From G963678445 sp963678445 (GTDB lineage Bacteria > Hydrogenedentota > Hydrogenedentia > Hydrogenedentales > G963678445): a stretch of 64,000 bases of DNA. Location of the stretch: assembly GCA_963678445.1 (NCBI GenBank), contig OY782877.1:1860001-1924000 (forward strand). Reading direction: 5' to 3'. Both the position numbers and the translations under genes were made by a program. Shown here in pieces: positions 34,101 to 42,751 of the stretch; position 1 is the first letter of the stretch; each line of letters opens with the position of its first letter. Under the pieces are notes generated by a model that saw nothing but the letters and a program-made list of their open reading frames with translations, did not search any database and had not been told where the DNA came from.

Positions 34101-34491
34101 GCCACAATGGTTCCGAGGCGTTGATCTGCGTCTTCTCTAACGCAAACGGCGTGACAGAGAACCAATTTGCAAACGAAGTATCCGTTTCCCCCGTGCGTCT
34201 TGGACATAGCGCCGGACTTCCCGAATTAAGCACCGCCCGATTCCGATCGGCATCAACATACAACGGCGCCAACGCGCTCACCCCCGGCACATGCGTCGCA
34301 CCCGGCAGCACCGTCCCCAACGACAAATCCACACTGTGTACGTAAACCCCCGCCGCCTTGCGCGTTGCATTAAGCGTCGACGTGACCACCAACATACGAT
34401 GCGCCACCGCCGCCTGGCTGAAGGCAAGCAGCAAAAGACCTGTCATGCAAAACATGCGTCTGAAATTCGTATGCGCTACTAACACCCCCAT
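31132..34491 (-). CDS. Large exported protein with propeller-like, GATase-like, thrombospondin-3-like and IPT-like regions
   Basis: A 1119-residue exported protein with an N-terminal signal segment ('MTGLLLLAFSQAAVA'). Residues about 30-440 look like a beta-propeller. There follows an Asp-rich calcium-binding-like stretch ('DEDGDSLSEKEE', 'GTDPNNPDSDGD'). About 600-780 has the look of a class I GATase-like/DUF4350 fold ('LDYVADGGALLFLGAHLGED', 'GLGRIALLSAATPLENP'). A second thrombospondin-3-like block follows ('DPDNDGLPTEIEDRN', 'NPDSDFDGISDGLEDVN'), then an IPT/TIG-like domain and a beta-rich end. It is probably periplasmic or on the surface; no enzyme function can be assigned. Confidence 0.8.
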   Translation of the reverse strand: MGVLVAHTNFRRMFCMTGLLLLAFSQAAVAHRMLVVTSTLNATRKAAGVYVHSVDLSLGTVLPGATHVPGVSALAPLYVDADRNRAVLNSGSPALCPRRTGETDTSFANWFSVTPFALEKTQINASEPLWREWMPCTFSSLSQTWEVWLGCSTPKLSYEEVLGRVVLRGIAGGDEAAVDDVQAWTLPGAPVKALPVYAPVEGGGDSSDASLLVLCHAGRAQPSSLVRMDVQRKYKRVHHIGLPQEDDHIDMVPVDMVLSRDKKILFVLSSGFSTEHSTKETISWLYAFDMATLNPLSAPLEIRGSSALEAHPLQTASAGRCWIATREPGTDFAYITVVHMGAQGIEKEAEHALTGVTHSLLLAPSPYNDDIAVSRDNEVSIWSQGERNSLYASFEQPFQCLQWGEAGLCAAEGGRLHVLDVVTAHSLRSIHFQSGWVTDFAFVPSFLWVAEDEDGDSLSEKEERKRGTDPNNPDSDGDLIHDGIDPEPRRFSPRLECPALVTFHEDALGYEVRVPYIQPSTGLFSGWTLTHDAAALPWLLLSSAIRNDHHITQMAVDYAQLDKETARGGIVQVRLPGAVYPQQAFGSPAEIQVRIEPGRGAIRRILWIRGDAQTSIHASGGETGLDSLATLLSHAPRYFAHHEDQGAFQESLYPYAVVVLDARAAAQGALTRQAVLDYVADGGALLFLGAHLGEDANPSFIRWLSPIGIRIDTRLNVNGRYAAAGDRDITRFWKSFPVHDGCAIYAEEDFALEPGGAKGVGAVFLARSYGLGRIALLSAATPLENPAMQSGEARRFAVALFHWLARAGVERNDPDNDGLPTEIEDRNANNMTESGETDFLNPDSDFDGISDGLEDVNRNGRVDDGETDPRNPDSDMDQIWDGADPSPCPVFGAPYIEALEPSEGYADAGNTLLITGRNLTAESTFWFDNQKAQWLSGDGSRSAVVQAPDALGDEEHWATLRVVSNKGVEGVLPKAYHYLPRRTIHFSFTHTPLQKGRGLLTLHLATEEQVELSEMVLFIRATNTPSCFQWDEPKLSPLFHAQGYLLQRVKTRKDTVQMLQIKNRGDEKTPQGALLYLPWQCEKVSSETPVHVDVSYAMVKNQTQGILKTNAEETTYTLQ

Positions 34492-34612
34492 CCTGATCTA
34501 TTTTCCTCTACCCGGTTTTAACGCGGTGTGCTCGCCGCTTACGCCTTAACGGGATTGGGGAAAACGAGTCCGTTTCCCCCAATCAAATCACTTCTAAGTA
34601 CCCACTCGTAAT
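34492..34612. other. Intergenic hairpin region
   Basis: Contains an imperfect 14-bp stem GATTGGGGAAAACG / CGTTTCCCCCAATC at 34553-34584 (one mismatch). It could end transcription from the minus-strand gene at 34791, but no T-run follows. Confidence 0.5.
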
Positions 34613-34693
34613 TAGTGACTGAAATCCCGAGAGTGAGTTGTCCTAAAAAACGAAATTTTTGCTGTGGTCAGTTGCGGTCGCTGGACCACTTTA
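34613..34693 (-). repeat. Dispersed repeat family 1, internally deleted copy
   Basis: Runs from TAGTGACTGAAAT through ACGAAATTTTTGCTGTGGTCA directly to GCGGTCGCTGGACCACTTTAG; the GGTATGGTCCTTACC hairpin present in the neighbouring copy is missing. Confidence 0.85.
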
Positions 34694-34794
34694 GTGACTG
34701 AAATCTGGATAGCTGTCATAAAAAACAAAGTTTTTGCTGTGGTCAGGGATGGTAAGGACCATACCTATTGCCTGCGGTCGCTGGACCGCTTTAG
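34691..34794 (-). repeat. Dispersed repeat family 1, full inverted copy
   Basis: Complete unit: TTAGTGACTGAAAT, T-rich segment, GGTCAGGGATGGTAAGGACCATACC, ATTGCC and GCGGTCGCTGGACCGCTTTAG. The terminal CTTTAG overlaps the TAA stop of the minus-strand gene at 34791. Head to tail with the preceding copy. Confidence 0.88.
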
Positions 34795-36056
34795 CTAAAA
34801 GCTGGACGAACCATGTCGGCCCACTGTTCCTTGATAACAAAGAAATTGAGGCCATCCGCCCCATTCTCCTGCACCAGATCCGCAGTTTGTCCCATGAGCG
34901 GGTCATCAATATAGATAATCGGCGCCAACGTCTTCTCCGGTCCAATCAGAGCACGCGCCATAGCCGTTTCATGCCCTACCGTCTCCGGGGGAATCGCCGT
35001 GCGAATGTGTTCTATCGAACGCGTCGCCACCCACTTGTCCAACCCCGTCCACCGTAACAGCAACTCCATCGCCTCCGCCTCTTCCGGTGTACCGGCCAAG
35101 CCCAACTCTTCAGGAATAATCGTCAATTCCCAATTCAGACACGCAGGACCAGGACGATCGGGATAGTTACGATAAATCATCGGCGCAAACACATCGACAA
35201 AGTCGCACAGATCGACATACGATTGACCCACAAGCGGCGCAAACGACGGTGTGAAAATATACACCCCCATCTTCTTACCCGCACCATGGATGATTTCACT
35301 AATGTTCTTGAAATGCTCCGTGCTGCAAACCCGGCGAAAACGCAACCACTCGAGAATGCCCGGATGGTAGGTGAGCCATTCCAGGATGCCTACCGGCTGC
35401 TTCAGCCAGTTAATACCGCGTTTGGCGTCCTTCCCCTTCGACATCACCAAATCATACAGCGCTTTCACATCCTGCCTCATCTTCTCAAAATCGAAGCCCA
35501 ACGCCGACGCCTTCTTTTCCGAATGTACAGAAAAATCCGTAAAAAACGCCTGGATACCCGAAGCAGGCGAGGCAAAACGGCACCCATCCACCAAGATACC
35601 CTTCACCCCCTCCGTCGCGGCCATCTTCTCGTACGCCTTCAGGTTACGATCCCGAATCACCGGATCATTAGGCGATCCCGAACCAAACCAGACCTGCGGT
35701 TTACCCGTAATATCCACCGCCTTATGGCTGTCATCCTTCGCCAAATCACCCAACCCGAACGCGCCGCCACACAACCACGAATCCATGCCCGCCTCCCTCA
35801 CCGCTTCGATAACCGCATCGCCACCCGCCACCACAATATTAAAGCCGGCTTCACGTAACGCCTTCGCCTGTTCCTTAGGATCGCCCTTGCCAATACCATG
35901 CATCCAATACGTATACCCCGTCTTCCGCGCCGAAGAGGCTACCGAAGCCTCCTGACCCGCCGCCGTCGCCATCAACGGCACCGCACCCGCCGTCGCCGCC
36001 GCCCAATGCAAAAAAGTGCGCCGTGGTATCGTACTACCGCCCGCTGTACTCATCAT
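34791..36056 (-). CDS. Tat-exported TIM-barrel-like protein
   Basis: A 421-residue protein with a twin-arginine signal ('IPRRTFLHWAAATAGAVP'). The mature part reads like a (beta/alpha)8 glycosidase-type barrel: 'EQAKALREAGFNIVVAGGDAV', 'GVKGILVDGCRF', 'KKMGVYIFTPSFAP', 'VDLCDFVDVFAPMIYRNYPDRPG' and 'LAPIIYIDDPLMGQT' would be consecutive strands. It may be a glycoside hydrolase-like protein of no named family. The start at 36056 has GGAGG 6 bases upstream. The TAA stop is formed within a dispersed repeat. It folds before export, as the Tat signal implies, possibly with a cofactor or partner. Confidence 0.78.
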   Translation of the reverse strand: MMSTAGGSTIPRRTFLHWAAATAGAVPLMATAAGQEASVASSARKTGYTYWMHGIGKGDPKEQAKALREAGFNIVVAGGDAVIEAVREAGMDSWLCGGAFGLGDLAKDDSHKAVDITGKPQVWFGSGSPNDPVIRDRNLKAYEKMAATEGVKGILVDGCRFASPASGIQAFFTDFSVHSEKKASALGFDFEKMRQDVKALYDLVMSKGKDAKRGINWLKQPVGILEWLTYHPGILEWLRFRRVCSTEHFKNISEIIHGAGKKMGVYIFTPSFAPLVGQSYVDLCDFVDVFAPMIYRNYPDRPGPACLNWELTIIPEELGLAGTPEEAEAMELLLRWTGLDKWVATRSIEHIRTAIPPETVGHETAMARALIGPEKTLAPIIYIDDPLMGQTADLVQENGADGLNFFVIKEQWADMVRPAFS

Positions 36057-36467
36057 TCTTTTCCTCCGCTTTACCCGCATTCCGTTATTCAAAAAAAGCG
36101 TAAACACGCATCTACCTAACCGTGGCCTGAAGCAATGAAACCCGTGCTTTTCTACAGATACACGCCCCGCCCCTGCGCCCATTGCCCGTGGAAGCAATCC
36201 ACCTGCTTCCCGTTTCTGGAGTGCATAGCCAGTCTAACAAATTACTCCGACAAGGCGCGATCTTTAAAATCTCCCTGTCCACGCTCTCTCTGCACCTTCC
36301 GCCTTTGAGAAGCAGTGCGCGAGGGACCGTGGTTTTTTGTTGTGTTATGAGGGCCGCTTGGCTATGATGAGGGGGTATTTCGTTATTCGCGTTATGCGTA
36401 GTAGTAAGTTCAGTCTGCCTGCGAAGGCGTCGGCTTGGGTCTTGAGCGTTCATAGGATGTGTGGTTC
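36057..36467. other. Divergent intergenic region
   Basis: About 410 bases between the Tat-exported protein gene and pilT, with promoters expected for both. A 7-bp hairpin GGAAGCA/TGCTTCC lies at about 36189-36210. No gene or recognised RNA is seen. Confidence 0.5.
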
Positions 36468-37526
36468 ATGAATATTGAGAGTCTGTTTGATCTTGTGGCG
36501 CAGGAGAAGGCGTCGGATTTGTTGATCAGCGCGGGAGCGCCCCCAATTTTGCGTATTAACGGACAATTGTTCCGAAGTCGTTCAGAAGCGTTGACACCAG
36601 AGCAGACGCGGGCGTTGGTCTATGATTTTCTGTCGGAGGAGCAACGTGCGCAGTTTGAAGCCCAGAAGGAACTGGACTTCTCTTTGGCGGTCGGGCGTCG
36701 GCATCGGTTTCGGGTAAATGTCTATTTGCAGAAGGAAGCGGTGACGGCGGCGTTGCGCCCAATTCCGGAAAAAACACCTTCCTTGGAAGAGTTAGGGCTT
36801 CCGACGTCGGTCCATGAGCTGGTGCATGCACGCCAAGGGTTGATCTTGGTAACGGGACCCACGGGAAGCGGTAAGACGACGACGCAGGCGGCGATGATCG
36901 ATCGGATTAATAATGAACGGGCTTGCCATATTATTACCGTGGAGGACCCGATTGAGTATGTGCACACGCACAAACGAAGCATTGTTGATCAACGCGAGGT
37001 AGGCGGTGATACGAACAGCTTCCCGAATGCGCTGAAATATGTCCTGCGTCAGGACCCCGATGTCATTCTGATAGGGGAGATGCGCGACCTGGAGACGATT
37101 CAGGCAGCATTGACAGCCGCAGAGACCGGCCATTTGGTGATGGCGACCTTGCACACAAATGATGCGATCCAGACGGTGGACCGCATTATCGACGTGTTTC
37201 CAGCGGAACAGCAGCAGCAGATCCGCTTCCAATTGTCCATGAGCCTGCTGGCGATTGTTTCGCAGCGCCTGCTGGCACGTTCGGATGAGTCGGGGCGTGT
37301 GATGGCATGCGAAATTCTGCGCAATAACACGGCCATTGCAAATTTGATTCGTGACGGAAAGACGCACCAAGTGTACAGTGTGGTGGAGACGGCTTCGAAG
37401 GAGGGGATGATCACCATGGACCGTTCGTTGAAAAACCTGTATAACGAAGGTCTTATCTCGTACGACGATGCGATTTGCCATATGCGTAACCCGAAGGAAA
37501 TAAAGGAAATACGTCGGGATAGTTAG
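36468..37526 (+). CDS. pilT: Type IV pilus retraction ATPase PilT
   Basis: A 352-residue PilT/VirB11-family ATPase that drives pilus retraction and twitching. It has an N-terminal PAS-like domain ('LVAQEKASDLLISAGAPPIL'), Walker A 'GPTGSGKTTT' near residue 131, the Asp box 'HIITVEDPIEYVH', Walker B 'PDVILIGEMRDLETI', the His box 'TGHLVMATLHTNDA', and the C-terminal PilT signature 'IANLIRDGKTHQVYS'. Length is near E. coli-type PilT. The ATG at 36468 is preferred to a GTG at 36459. No other pilus gene lies nearby. Confidence 0.94.
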   Translation: MNIESLFDLVAQEKASDLLISAGAPPILRINGQLFRSRSEALTPEQTRALVYDFLSEEQRAQFEAQKELDFSLAVGRRHRFRVNVYLQKEAVTAALRPIPEKTPSLEELGLPTSVHELVHARQGLILVTGPTGSGKTTTQAAMIDRINNERACHIITVEDPIEYVHTHKRSIVDQREVGGDTNSFPNALKYVLRQDPDVILIGEMRDLETIQAALTAAETGHLVMATLHTNDAIQTVDRIIDVFPAEQQQQIRFQLSMSLLAIVSQRLLARSDESGRVMACEILRNNTAIANLIRDGKTHQVYSVVETASKEGMITMDRSLKNLYNEGLISYDDAICHMRNPKEIKEIRRDS

Positions 37527-37724
37527 CGCCTCTCCGGGGGAACATCATACGGCTGGGGTATGGACCCGGTAGACAAAAACAGTTTTTTTTGGAAAAATGG
37601 CAGAAGGTGGCGGAACTTTTTAAAAGTAAAGGGCATAAATTAAAGGTGCGGCAGGTGTCGTGGGGAACGCGGATGGCGATGTTTTCTACCGCATGCAACC
37701 CGGGAAGAGCGAATTGGGATAGAG
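37527..37724. other. Intergenic region upstream of the sigma factor gene
   Basis: Just under 200 bases without a clear gene; a short plus-strand frame overlaps the sigma factor gene start and is rejected. Confidence 0.4.
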
Positions 37725-38402
37725 ATGGCGGAAGGTGTAAACCAAAATATTGCGGCAAAAAAGGCCTCGTTGGGCTTGCGCGTTCTGGAACGCGGCGAAA
37801 TGCCGTTGTCAAAATGGGCCGATGAGGATTTGATGCTGGCGCAAGGGCAGGGATCGGAAGATGCCTTTGCGGAATTGCTACGCCGTCATGAACGCGGCGT
37901 GCTGAATTATATGTTCCGCATGCTGCATAACCGTCACATCGCCGAAGAGCTTTGCCAGGAAGTTTTCCTGGCCTTGGTGAAAAATGGGCAGCGTTACCGG
38001 CCCACAGCGAAATTTACAACGTACTTGTATACGATTGCATCAAACATTGTGCGCAAGGAATGGTCCCGGCAAAAACGCCGCTCCCGTTTCTTCACGCAAA
38101 TTTCGACATGGTGGACGGGGGAGGAGGAGGACGCCTTTGACCCCTTAGAACGGGTGGGCGATGAACGGGCTTGTGTGCTGACAGCCTTCCAAAGGGGTGA
38201 AGTCTCCGAGGCAGTCAATGCGGCGTTGAATCACCTGCCCGATCATCAACGGGAAGTTTTTGTGCTACACCGGTTTCAGGAGCTGGGCTATGAGGAGGTG
38301 TCGGAGATTCTGGACGTGCCGGTGGGAACGTTAAAATCACGGATGGTACGCGCGGAACGCGCACTACGTCCATACTTGGAAAAATTCCGGGAATACTTGT
38401 AA
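37725..38402 (+). CDS. ECF-type RNA polymerase sigma factor
   Basis: A 225-residue sigma-70 family protein with region 2 ('LLRRHERGVLNYMFRMLHNR', 'AEELCQEVFLALVK', 'FTTYLYTIASNIVRKEW') and region 4 ('ALNHLPDHQREVFVLHRFQ', 'GYEEVSEILDVPVGTLKSRM'), lacking region 3, as in ECF factors. An insert with 'WWTGEEEDAFDP' sits between the two. The first 30 residues are poorly conserved, so the start is uncertain: ATG at 37725 or one near 37800. The gene for a putative anti-sigma factor follows after 5 bases. It presumably controls an envelope stress or surface regulon; promoters of that regulon cannot be recognised here. Confidence 0.9.
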   Translation: MAEGVNQNIAAKKASLGLRVLERGEMPLSKWADEDLMLAQGQGSEDAFAELLRRHERGVLNYMFRMLHNRHIAEELCQEVFLALVKNGQRYRPTAKFTTYLYTIASNIVRKEWSRQKRRSRFFTQISTWWTGEEEDAFDPLERVGDERACVLTAFQRGEVSEAVNAALNHLPDHQREVFVLHRFQELGYEEVSEILDVPVGTLKSRMVRAERALRPYLEKFREYL

Positions 38403-38407
38403 GCGTG

Positions 38408-39097
38408 ATGCGGATTGATGAAAAAATGCGACGGCATCCTTCGCGCCAGGAACTGATGGAACTGGCGGAGATCATGGTGGATCGTCGTGCCGCGGTGCCG
38501 CAGCAGCTGGCTGCGCATGTCTCCGCATGCCCATGGTGCGCCAAGGAGTTTCGCGCCATGCGCGCTTCGCTGGAATTCATGCGTGCCGCGCCAGCATTGA
38601 AGGCAAATCCCGCCAACACGCAACAAACGCTACTACACGCCCGCCAGATGCGTGATCAGCGAACGCAGCGGGAACAACGCCGGATGCGGTGGTTACAATT
38701 TTCGGAAGGGGTGGCTTGTGCAGCCGTGCTGCTCCTGCTGGCAGCAGGGGTATTTAGCATAGCGTTGCAGGAGGCGGCGCCCGTAAAACCACCGGTAGCA
38801 CAGCCCCAAGTGCAGGCGGCGGTGACGGATCCGGGACCAACGATTGAGAGCATTCGCCAAGCGGCGGCAGAAGTAAAAACCTTGTCCGAGGCGGTGCGCC
38901 TGGCATCAGAGACGCCTGAGGATGCACATGCGCGTGAGCATCGACGGGCATTACGGGCTATGGATGCCGATGTTTCGGCAGCCTTGACCGCCCTGGAGCG
39001 CAACCCGGGCTGTGCGCGCGCAGCCTCGATTGCGGACGCCAATCTGAAACGCCAGGCTCAGGCGCTGCGTTCGCTTTATCTGGAACGCACATTGTAG
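38408..39097 (+). CDS. Putative anti-sigma factor with zinc-binding N-terminus and one membrane helix
   Basis: A 229-residue protein. The N-terminal 'LAAHVSACPWCAKEFRAM' has the H-x3-C-x2-C spacing of ZAS-type anti-sigma factors. A single membrane helix ('VACAAVLLLLAAGVFSIAL', about 100-118) follows, and then a periplasmic helical tail. Position right after the ECF factor and topology both suggest that it holds the sigma factor at the inner membrane. A GTG 3 bases before the ATG could also serve as start. A terminator follows. Confidence 0.85.
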   Translation: MRIDEKMRRHPSRQELMELAEIMVDRRAAVPQQLAAHVSACPWCAKEFRAMRASLEFMRAAPALKANPANTQQTLLHARQMRDQRTQREQRRMRWLQFSEGVACAAVLLLLAAGVFSIALQEAAPVKPPVAQPQVQAAVTDPGPTIESIRQAAAEVKTLSEAVRLASETPEDAHAREHRRALRAMDADVSAALTALERNPGCARAASIADANLKRQAQALRSLYLERTL

Positions 39098-39126
39098 CGC
39101 GTAACCATTCCGAACCCCATGAATCC

Positions 39127-39176
39127 GAAGAAGTTCTGCATTCCCCAACGGCAACAGAATTTCTTCTTTCTTTTTC
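39127..39176 (+). terminator. Terminator of the sigma/anti-sigma operon
   Basis: GAAGAAGTTCTG pairs with CAGAATTTCTTC (12 bp with one G-U) around a 16-base loop, followed by TTTCTTTTTC. Confidence 0.85.
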
Positions 39177-39338
39177 ACACTGTTCCAGCAAGAAAACCTT
39201 GATTTTATAGAAAAATTTTGTCATCATGTCCGCGCTGAAGAACCTGACTGCATGCCGGATTTTAATGTCTGGACGGACAGGACATTCCTGTGATTATTCA
39301 GAATGAATCGGAGCTTTATTAACAAAGAGGTATAGTGC

Positions 39339-40205
39339 ATGGCCGTCGTGAAGGATATTGTAAAGGGGGTAGCACGTGTGGCGCTTAAAGTTCCTGCGCG
39401 GCAGAAGATCGCTGCATTGTCCCAGGAAAATGAGGCGGCACGGGTGTTGGCGGAGGCATTGCGGGCTGCGGTGGACAGCGACTTGACGGCCGAGGAAGCC
39501 GAGTGGACCCGTAAGGTGGAAGCGATGCGCAAGCGCCTTTCCTGCTCAACGGATGAGGTTTCGATTCAGGATTATGGCGCGGAGCAGCCGGATCAGCAGC
39601 ATACCGACGAAGAAATGTATCAAGGGCTCGTGGTAAAACGCACGGTGGGCGATATGTGCCGCCGGGCGAGCAAGCCCTATTTGTGGTCACTGGTTCTGTT
39701 CAAATTAATCCGTGCGTTTAAACCGTCATGCGGGGTCGAATTGGGAACCTGCTTGGGCGTGTCCGGTTCGTATCAGGCTTCCGCCATGAAGCTGAACGGC
39801 CAGGGCCGCTTGATTACGATGGAGGGTGCGCCCTCGTTGGCCGCTCGCGCGAAAGAAAATTTCGCTGGCTTTGAGCTGGACAATGTGCAGGTGGTAGAAG
39901 GACGTTTCCAAGATAATCTGGAGCAAGTGCTGGAAGCCAACAAACCCATTGATTACGCCTTTATTGACGGGCATCATGATGAAAAGGCGACCTTGGCATA
40001 CTTTGAACAGATGCTGCCCTATTTCGCGCCGCGTGCCGTGGTGGTTTTCGATGATATTTCCTGGTCAGAGGGAATGCGGCGCGCTTGGTTAGCCTTGGAA
40101 AAACACGAAAAAGTACGGGTATCCGTAGATATGCGTCAATTAGGTATTTGCATTTTAGATGATACAATAAGCGACAAGTGTTGTCGCCGGATTCTGCTGG
40201 TGTAG
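39339..40205 (+). CDS. SAM-dependent O-methyltransferase-like protein
   Basis: A 288-residue class I methyltransferase, closest in pattern to the Methyltransf_24/O-methyltransferase group. Motif I is 'GVELGTCLGVSGSY' near residue 130, followed by 'RLITMEGAPSLAARAKENF', 'QVVEGRFQDNL' and 'DYAFIDGHHDEKATLAYFEQM'. The first 100 residues form a helical, charged region of unknown role. The substrate is unknown. AGAGG precedes the ATG by 9-10 bases. It is a single gene with a terminator-like hairpin downstream. Confidence 0.82.
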   Translation: MAVVKDIVKGVARVALKVPARQKIAALSQENEAARVLAEALRAAVDSDLTAEEAEWTRKVEAMRKRLSCSTDEVSIQDYGAEQPDQQHTDEEMYQGLVVKRTVGDMCRRASKPYLWSLVLFKLIRAFKPSCGVELGTCLGVSGSYQASAMKLNGQGRLITMEGAPSLAARAKENFAGFELDNVQVVEGRFQDNLEQVLEANKPIDYAFIDGHHDEKATLAYFEQMLPYFAPRAVVVFDDISWSEGMRRAWLALEKHEKVRVSVDMRQLGICILDDTISDKCCRRILLV

Positions 40206-40603
40206 CAGAGCACAGGGCACGGAGCGACCGTTTGCCAAAAGAGACGATGTAGCTGGCGCGCCATTTAAAAAAGCAAACATGCGTTTACAAAGGCCATACC
40301 TTTTGGGTATGGCCTTGACCACTTTAGCGCGCTTCTAAAAAAACGCGTTATGCGTATATTAAGGCAATTATGTCTAGTGCCTTCCCGCACCCAACAATGC
40401 GGCACGACTGCGTATGCCAGGGACGGCCAATAAACTACTAGCTACTAGAGGGAACCGGTAAAGATGCTTTCTTTGTAAAGCACGTTTGCCGTTGAGTGTC
40501 TTCGCACGGTGATGTTGCGCCAATAGCGCGATCTTCTATTGATGCGGAGCAGCGTAATATTTAATGTATCAAGTTTTAGTAAGGGTTTTGGAGAAGTCAG
40601 GTT
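40206..40603. other. Intergenic region with terminator-like hairpin
   Basis: About 400 bases. Besides the hairpin at 40290-40316, followed by TGACCACTTTAG (similar to the head of repeat family 1), I see no gene. AT-rich DNA at 40480-40590 probably contains the promoter of the acyl-CoA synthetase gene. Confidence 0.5.
40290..40316. terminator. Possible terminator after the methyltransferase gene
   Basis: Perfect 11-bp stem AAGGCCATACC / GGTATGGCCTT with a 5-base loop. No T-run follows, so it may be a repeat fossil and not a strong terminator. Confidence 0.55.
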
Positions 40604-42730
40604 ATGTTTAAAGATGTGGAATCCATAATGAATCCCAAATCGATTGCGGTGATTGGCGCCAGCAATCGTCCGGGTAGCGTAGGCAACGCCGTATTCAGCA
40701 ACATTCTGAATGCGGGATTCTCCGGGGTTTTGTACCCGGTGAATCCGAAAGCGGCATCGATCATGAGTGTAAAAGCGTATCCCTCGTTGAGCGCTATTCC
40801 CGATCCGGTCGATCTGATTATCATCGTAGTGCCCGGCCAATTCGTGCCGAGCATCATTGAAGAAGCTGGCGAAAAAGGCGTGAAGAGCGCCATCGTCATC
40901 TCCGCTGGCTTCAAAGAAGTAGGCGGCGAAGGCCGTGCGTTGGAAGAGCAGTTAAAAGCAGCCGTCAAAAAGGCCGGCATCAGCCTCATCGGTCCGAACT
41001 GCCTCGGCGTGGTCAACAACAACGCCGATGTGCGCATGAACGCCAGCTTTGCCCCCAAAATGCCCAAGCCGGGCAACATCGCCTTCATTTCTCAGTCAGG
41101 CGCACTATGCACCGCCGTGCTCGACTACGCCGAAGGCCGCAACATTGGCTTCTCCAAGTTTGTCAGCTTTGGTAACAAGGCCGATGTGACCGAAGTCGAT
41201 TTGCTGCACTACCTGAAAGACGATCCCGATACGGACGTTATCCTGATGTACCTCGAAGATATCGGCGATGGCCGTGCATTCCTGGAAACGGCGCGTGAGA
41301 TTGCCTGGGAAAAGAAAAAACCAATTCTTACCCTGAAATCGGGCCGCTCGGCAGCAGGCGCACGTGCAGCAGCATCGCACACGGGTTCCCTGGCCGGTTC
41401 CGACAATGCCTACGACGCCATTTTCCGTCAGTCCGGCATTATCCGCGTAGAAACGATGGGCGAGCTCTTTGACTATGCCGTGGCCTTTTCAAAGCAGCCC
41501 GCGCTGAAAGGCAACAACATCGGAATCGTCACGAATGCAGGCGGCCCTGGCATCATGGCTACAGACGCAGCAATTCGTCACGGTCTTGAAGTAGCCACAT
41601 TGAGTGATGAAACCAAAGAAAAAATGGCGCAGGGCCTGCCAGCGGCAGCCAGCCTGAACAACCCCGTGGATGTGATCGGGGACGCGACACACGAACGCTA
41701 CGAAGTGGCCTTGAAGGGCGTCCTGGAAGACGACCAGGTCGATGGTGCGATTGTACTGCTGACCCCGCAAGCCATGACCGACATTTATGATACCGCCAAA
41801 GTGATCCCGAAAGTGGCCAAACAATTTGACAAGCCGGTTGTCGCCTCCTTCATGGGTACCGTCGACGTCGCACCGGGAATCGAACACCTCGAAAACAACG
41901 GCGTACCGGCCTACCCCTTCCCAGAAGCCGCCGCACGCGCATTAGCCACAATGGCGGATCATGCCGGCGTACTGAAACTGGAAAAACGCCAGGAAATCAA
42001 AATCAACGCCGACACAGCAACGGCAGCGGCCGTAATTGCCGACAAGCTCAAGGATAAAGAAGAATGCTATCTGGGCCAGGCAGAAGCCAACGCTATCCTG
42101 GAAGCCTACGGATTGCCCGTGCTCAAGAATCAGTTGGTGACAGACGCCTCGGAAATTGCAGCGGCCGTCGAAAAGGTTGGTTTCCCGCTGGTAATGAAAA
42201 TTGCCTCGCCCGACATCGTGCACAAATTCGACGCGGGTGGCGTGAAACTCAACATCAACTCCCTGGAAGAAGCCCAGGCAGCCTATGCTGAAATCATCGC
42301 TAACGCCAAAAAATTCAAGGCCGATGCACGAATCACCGGTATCTACATGGAAGCAATGGCCAAGAAGGGCGTCGAAGTCATTCTGGGCGCCGTACGCGAC
42401 CCGCAATTTGGCCCCCTGTGCATGTTCGGTCTGGGCGGCACCTTCGTCGAAGTAATGAAAGACGTCAGCTTCCGCCTTGCCCCCATGTGGGAAGTCAGCG
42501 CCGAAGTCATGATCCGCTCGATCAAAGCCTACAAAATGCTCACCGGTTTCCGCGGCACACCGCCTGCGGATGTCGATGCGATCAAAGATTGCCTGCTACG
42601 CGTTTCCCAGATGCTGTGCGACAACCCCGAAATCGCCGAACTCGACATCAACCCGCTGATCGCCTGCGCCGAAGGCGAAGGCTGCTGCGTCGCCGACAGC
42701 CGCATCCTGCTGCGCAAGGTTGAAAAATAA
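40604..42730 (+). CDS. ADP-forming acetate/acyl-CoA ligase
   Basis: A 708-residue fused acyl-CoA synthetase (NDP-forming), which makes acetate or another acid plus ATP from acyl-CoA, ADP and phosphate, or the reverse. Order: CoA-binding Rossmann domain ('SIAVIGASNRPGSVGNAVF'), succinyl-CoA ligase-like domain with the phosphohistidine loop 'AASHTGSLAGSDNAY' near residue 258, and a C-terminal ATP-grasp domain (from about 480; 'LVMKIASPDIVHKFDAGGV', 'IAELDINPLIA'). There is no acetyltransferase domain, unlike Pat proteins. The length fits single-chain enzymes. It suggests energy conservation from acyl-CoA in fermentation. It is directly followed by a family 2 repeat. Confidence 0.93.
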   Translation: MFKDVESIMNPKSIAVIGASNRPGSVGNAVFSNILNAGFSGVLYPVNPKAASIMSVKAYPSLSAIPDPVDLIIIVVPGQFVPSIIEEAGEKGVKSAIVISAGFKEVGGEGRALEEQLKAAVKKAGISLIGPNCLGVVNNNADVRMNASFAPKMPKPGNIAFISQSGALCTAVLDYAEGRNIGFSKFVSFGNKADVTEVDLLHYLKDDPDTDVILMYLEDIGDGRAFLETAREIAWEKKKPILTLKSGRSAAGARAAASHTGSLAGSDNAYDAIFRQSGIIRVETMGELFDYAVAFSKQPALKGNNIGIVTNAGGPGIMATDAAIRHGLEVATLSDETKEKMAQGLPAAASLNNPVDVIGDATHERYEVALKGVLEDDQVDGAIVLLTPQAMTDIYDTAKVIPKVAKQFDKPVVASFMGTVDVAPGIEHLENNGVPAYPFPEAAARALATMADHAGVLKLEKRQEIKINADTATAAAVIADKLKDKEECYLGQAEANAILEAYGLPVLKNQLVTDASEIAAAVEKVGFPLVMKIASPDIVHKFDAGGVKLNINSLEEAQAAYAEIIANAKKFKADARITGIYMEAMAKKGVEVILGAVRDPQFGPLCMFGLGGTFVEVMKDVSFRLAPMWEVSAEVMIRSIKAYKMLTGFRGTPPADVDAIKDCLLRVSQMLCDNPEIAELDINPLIACAEGEGCCVADSRILLRKVEK

Positions 42731-42751
42731 AACTACCAAGACCGCTTTTTA

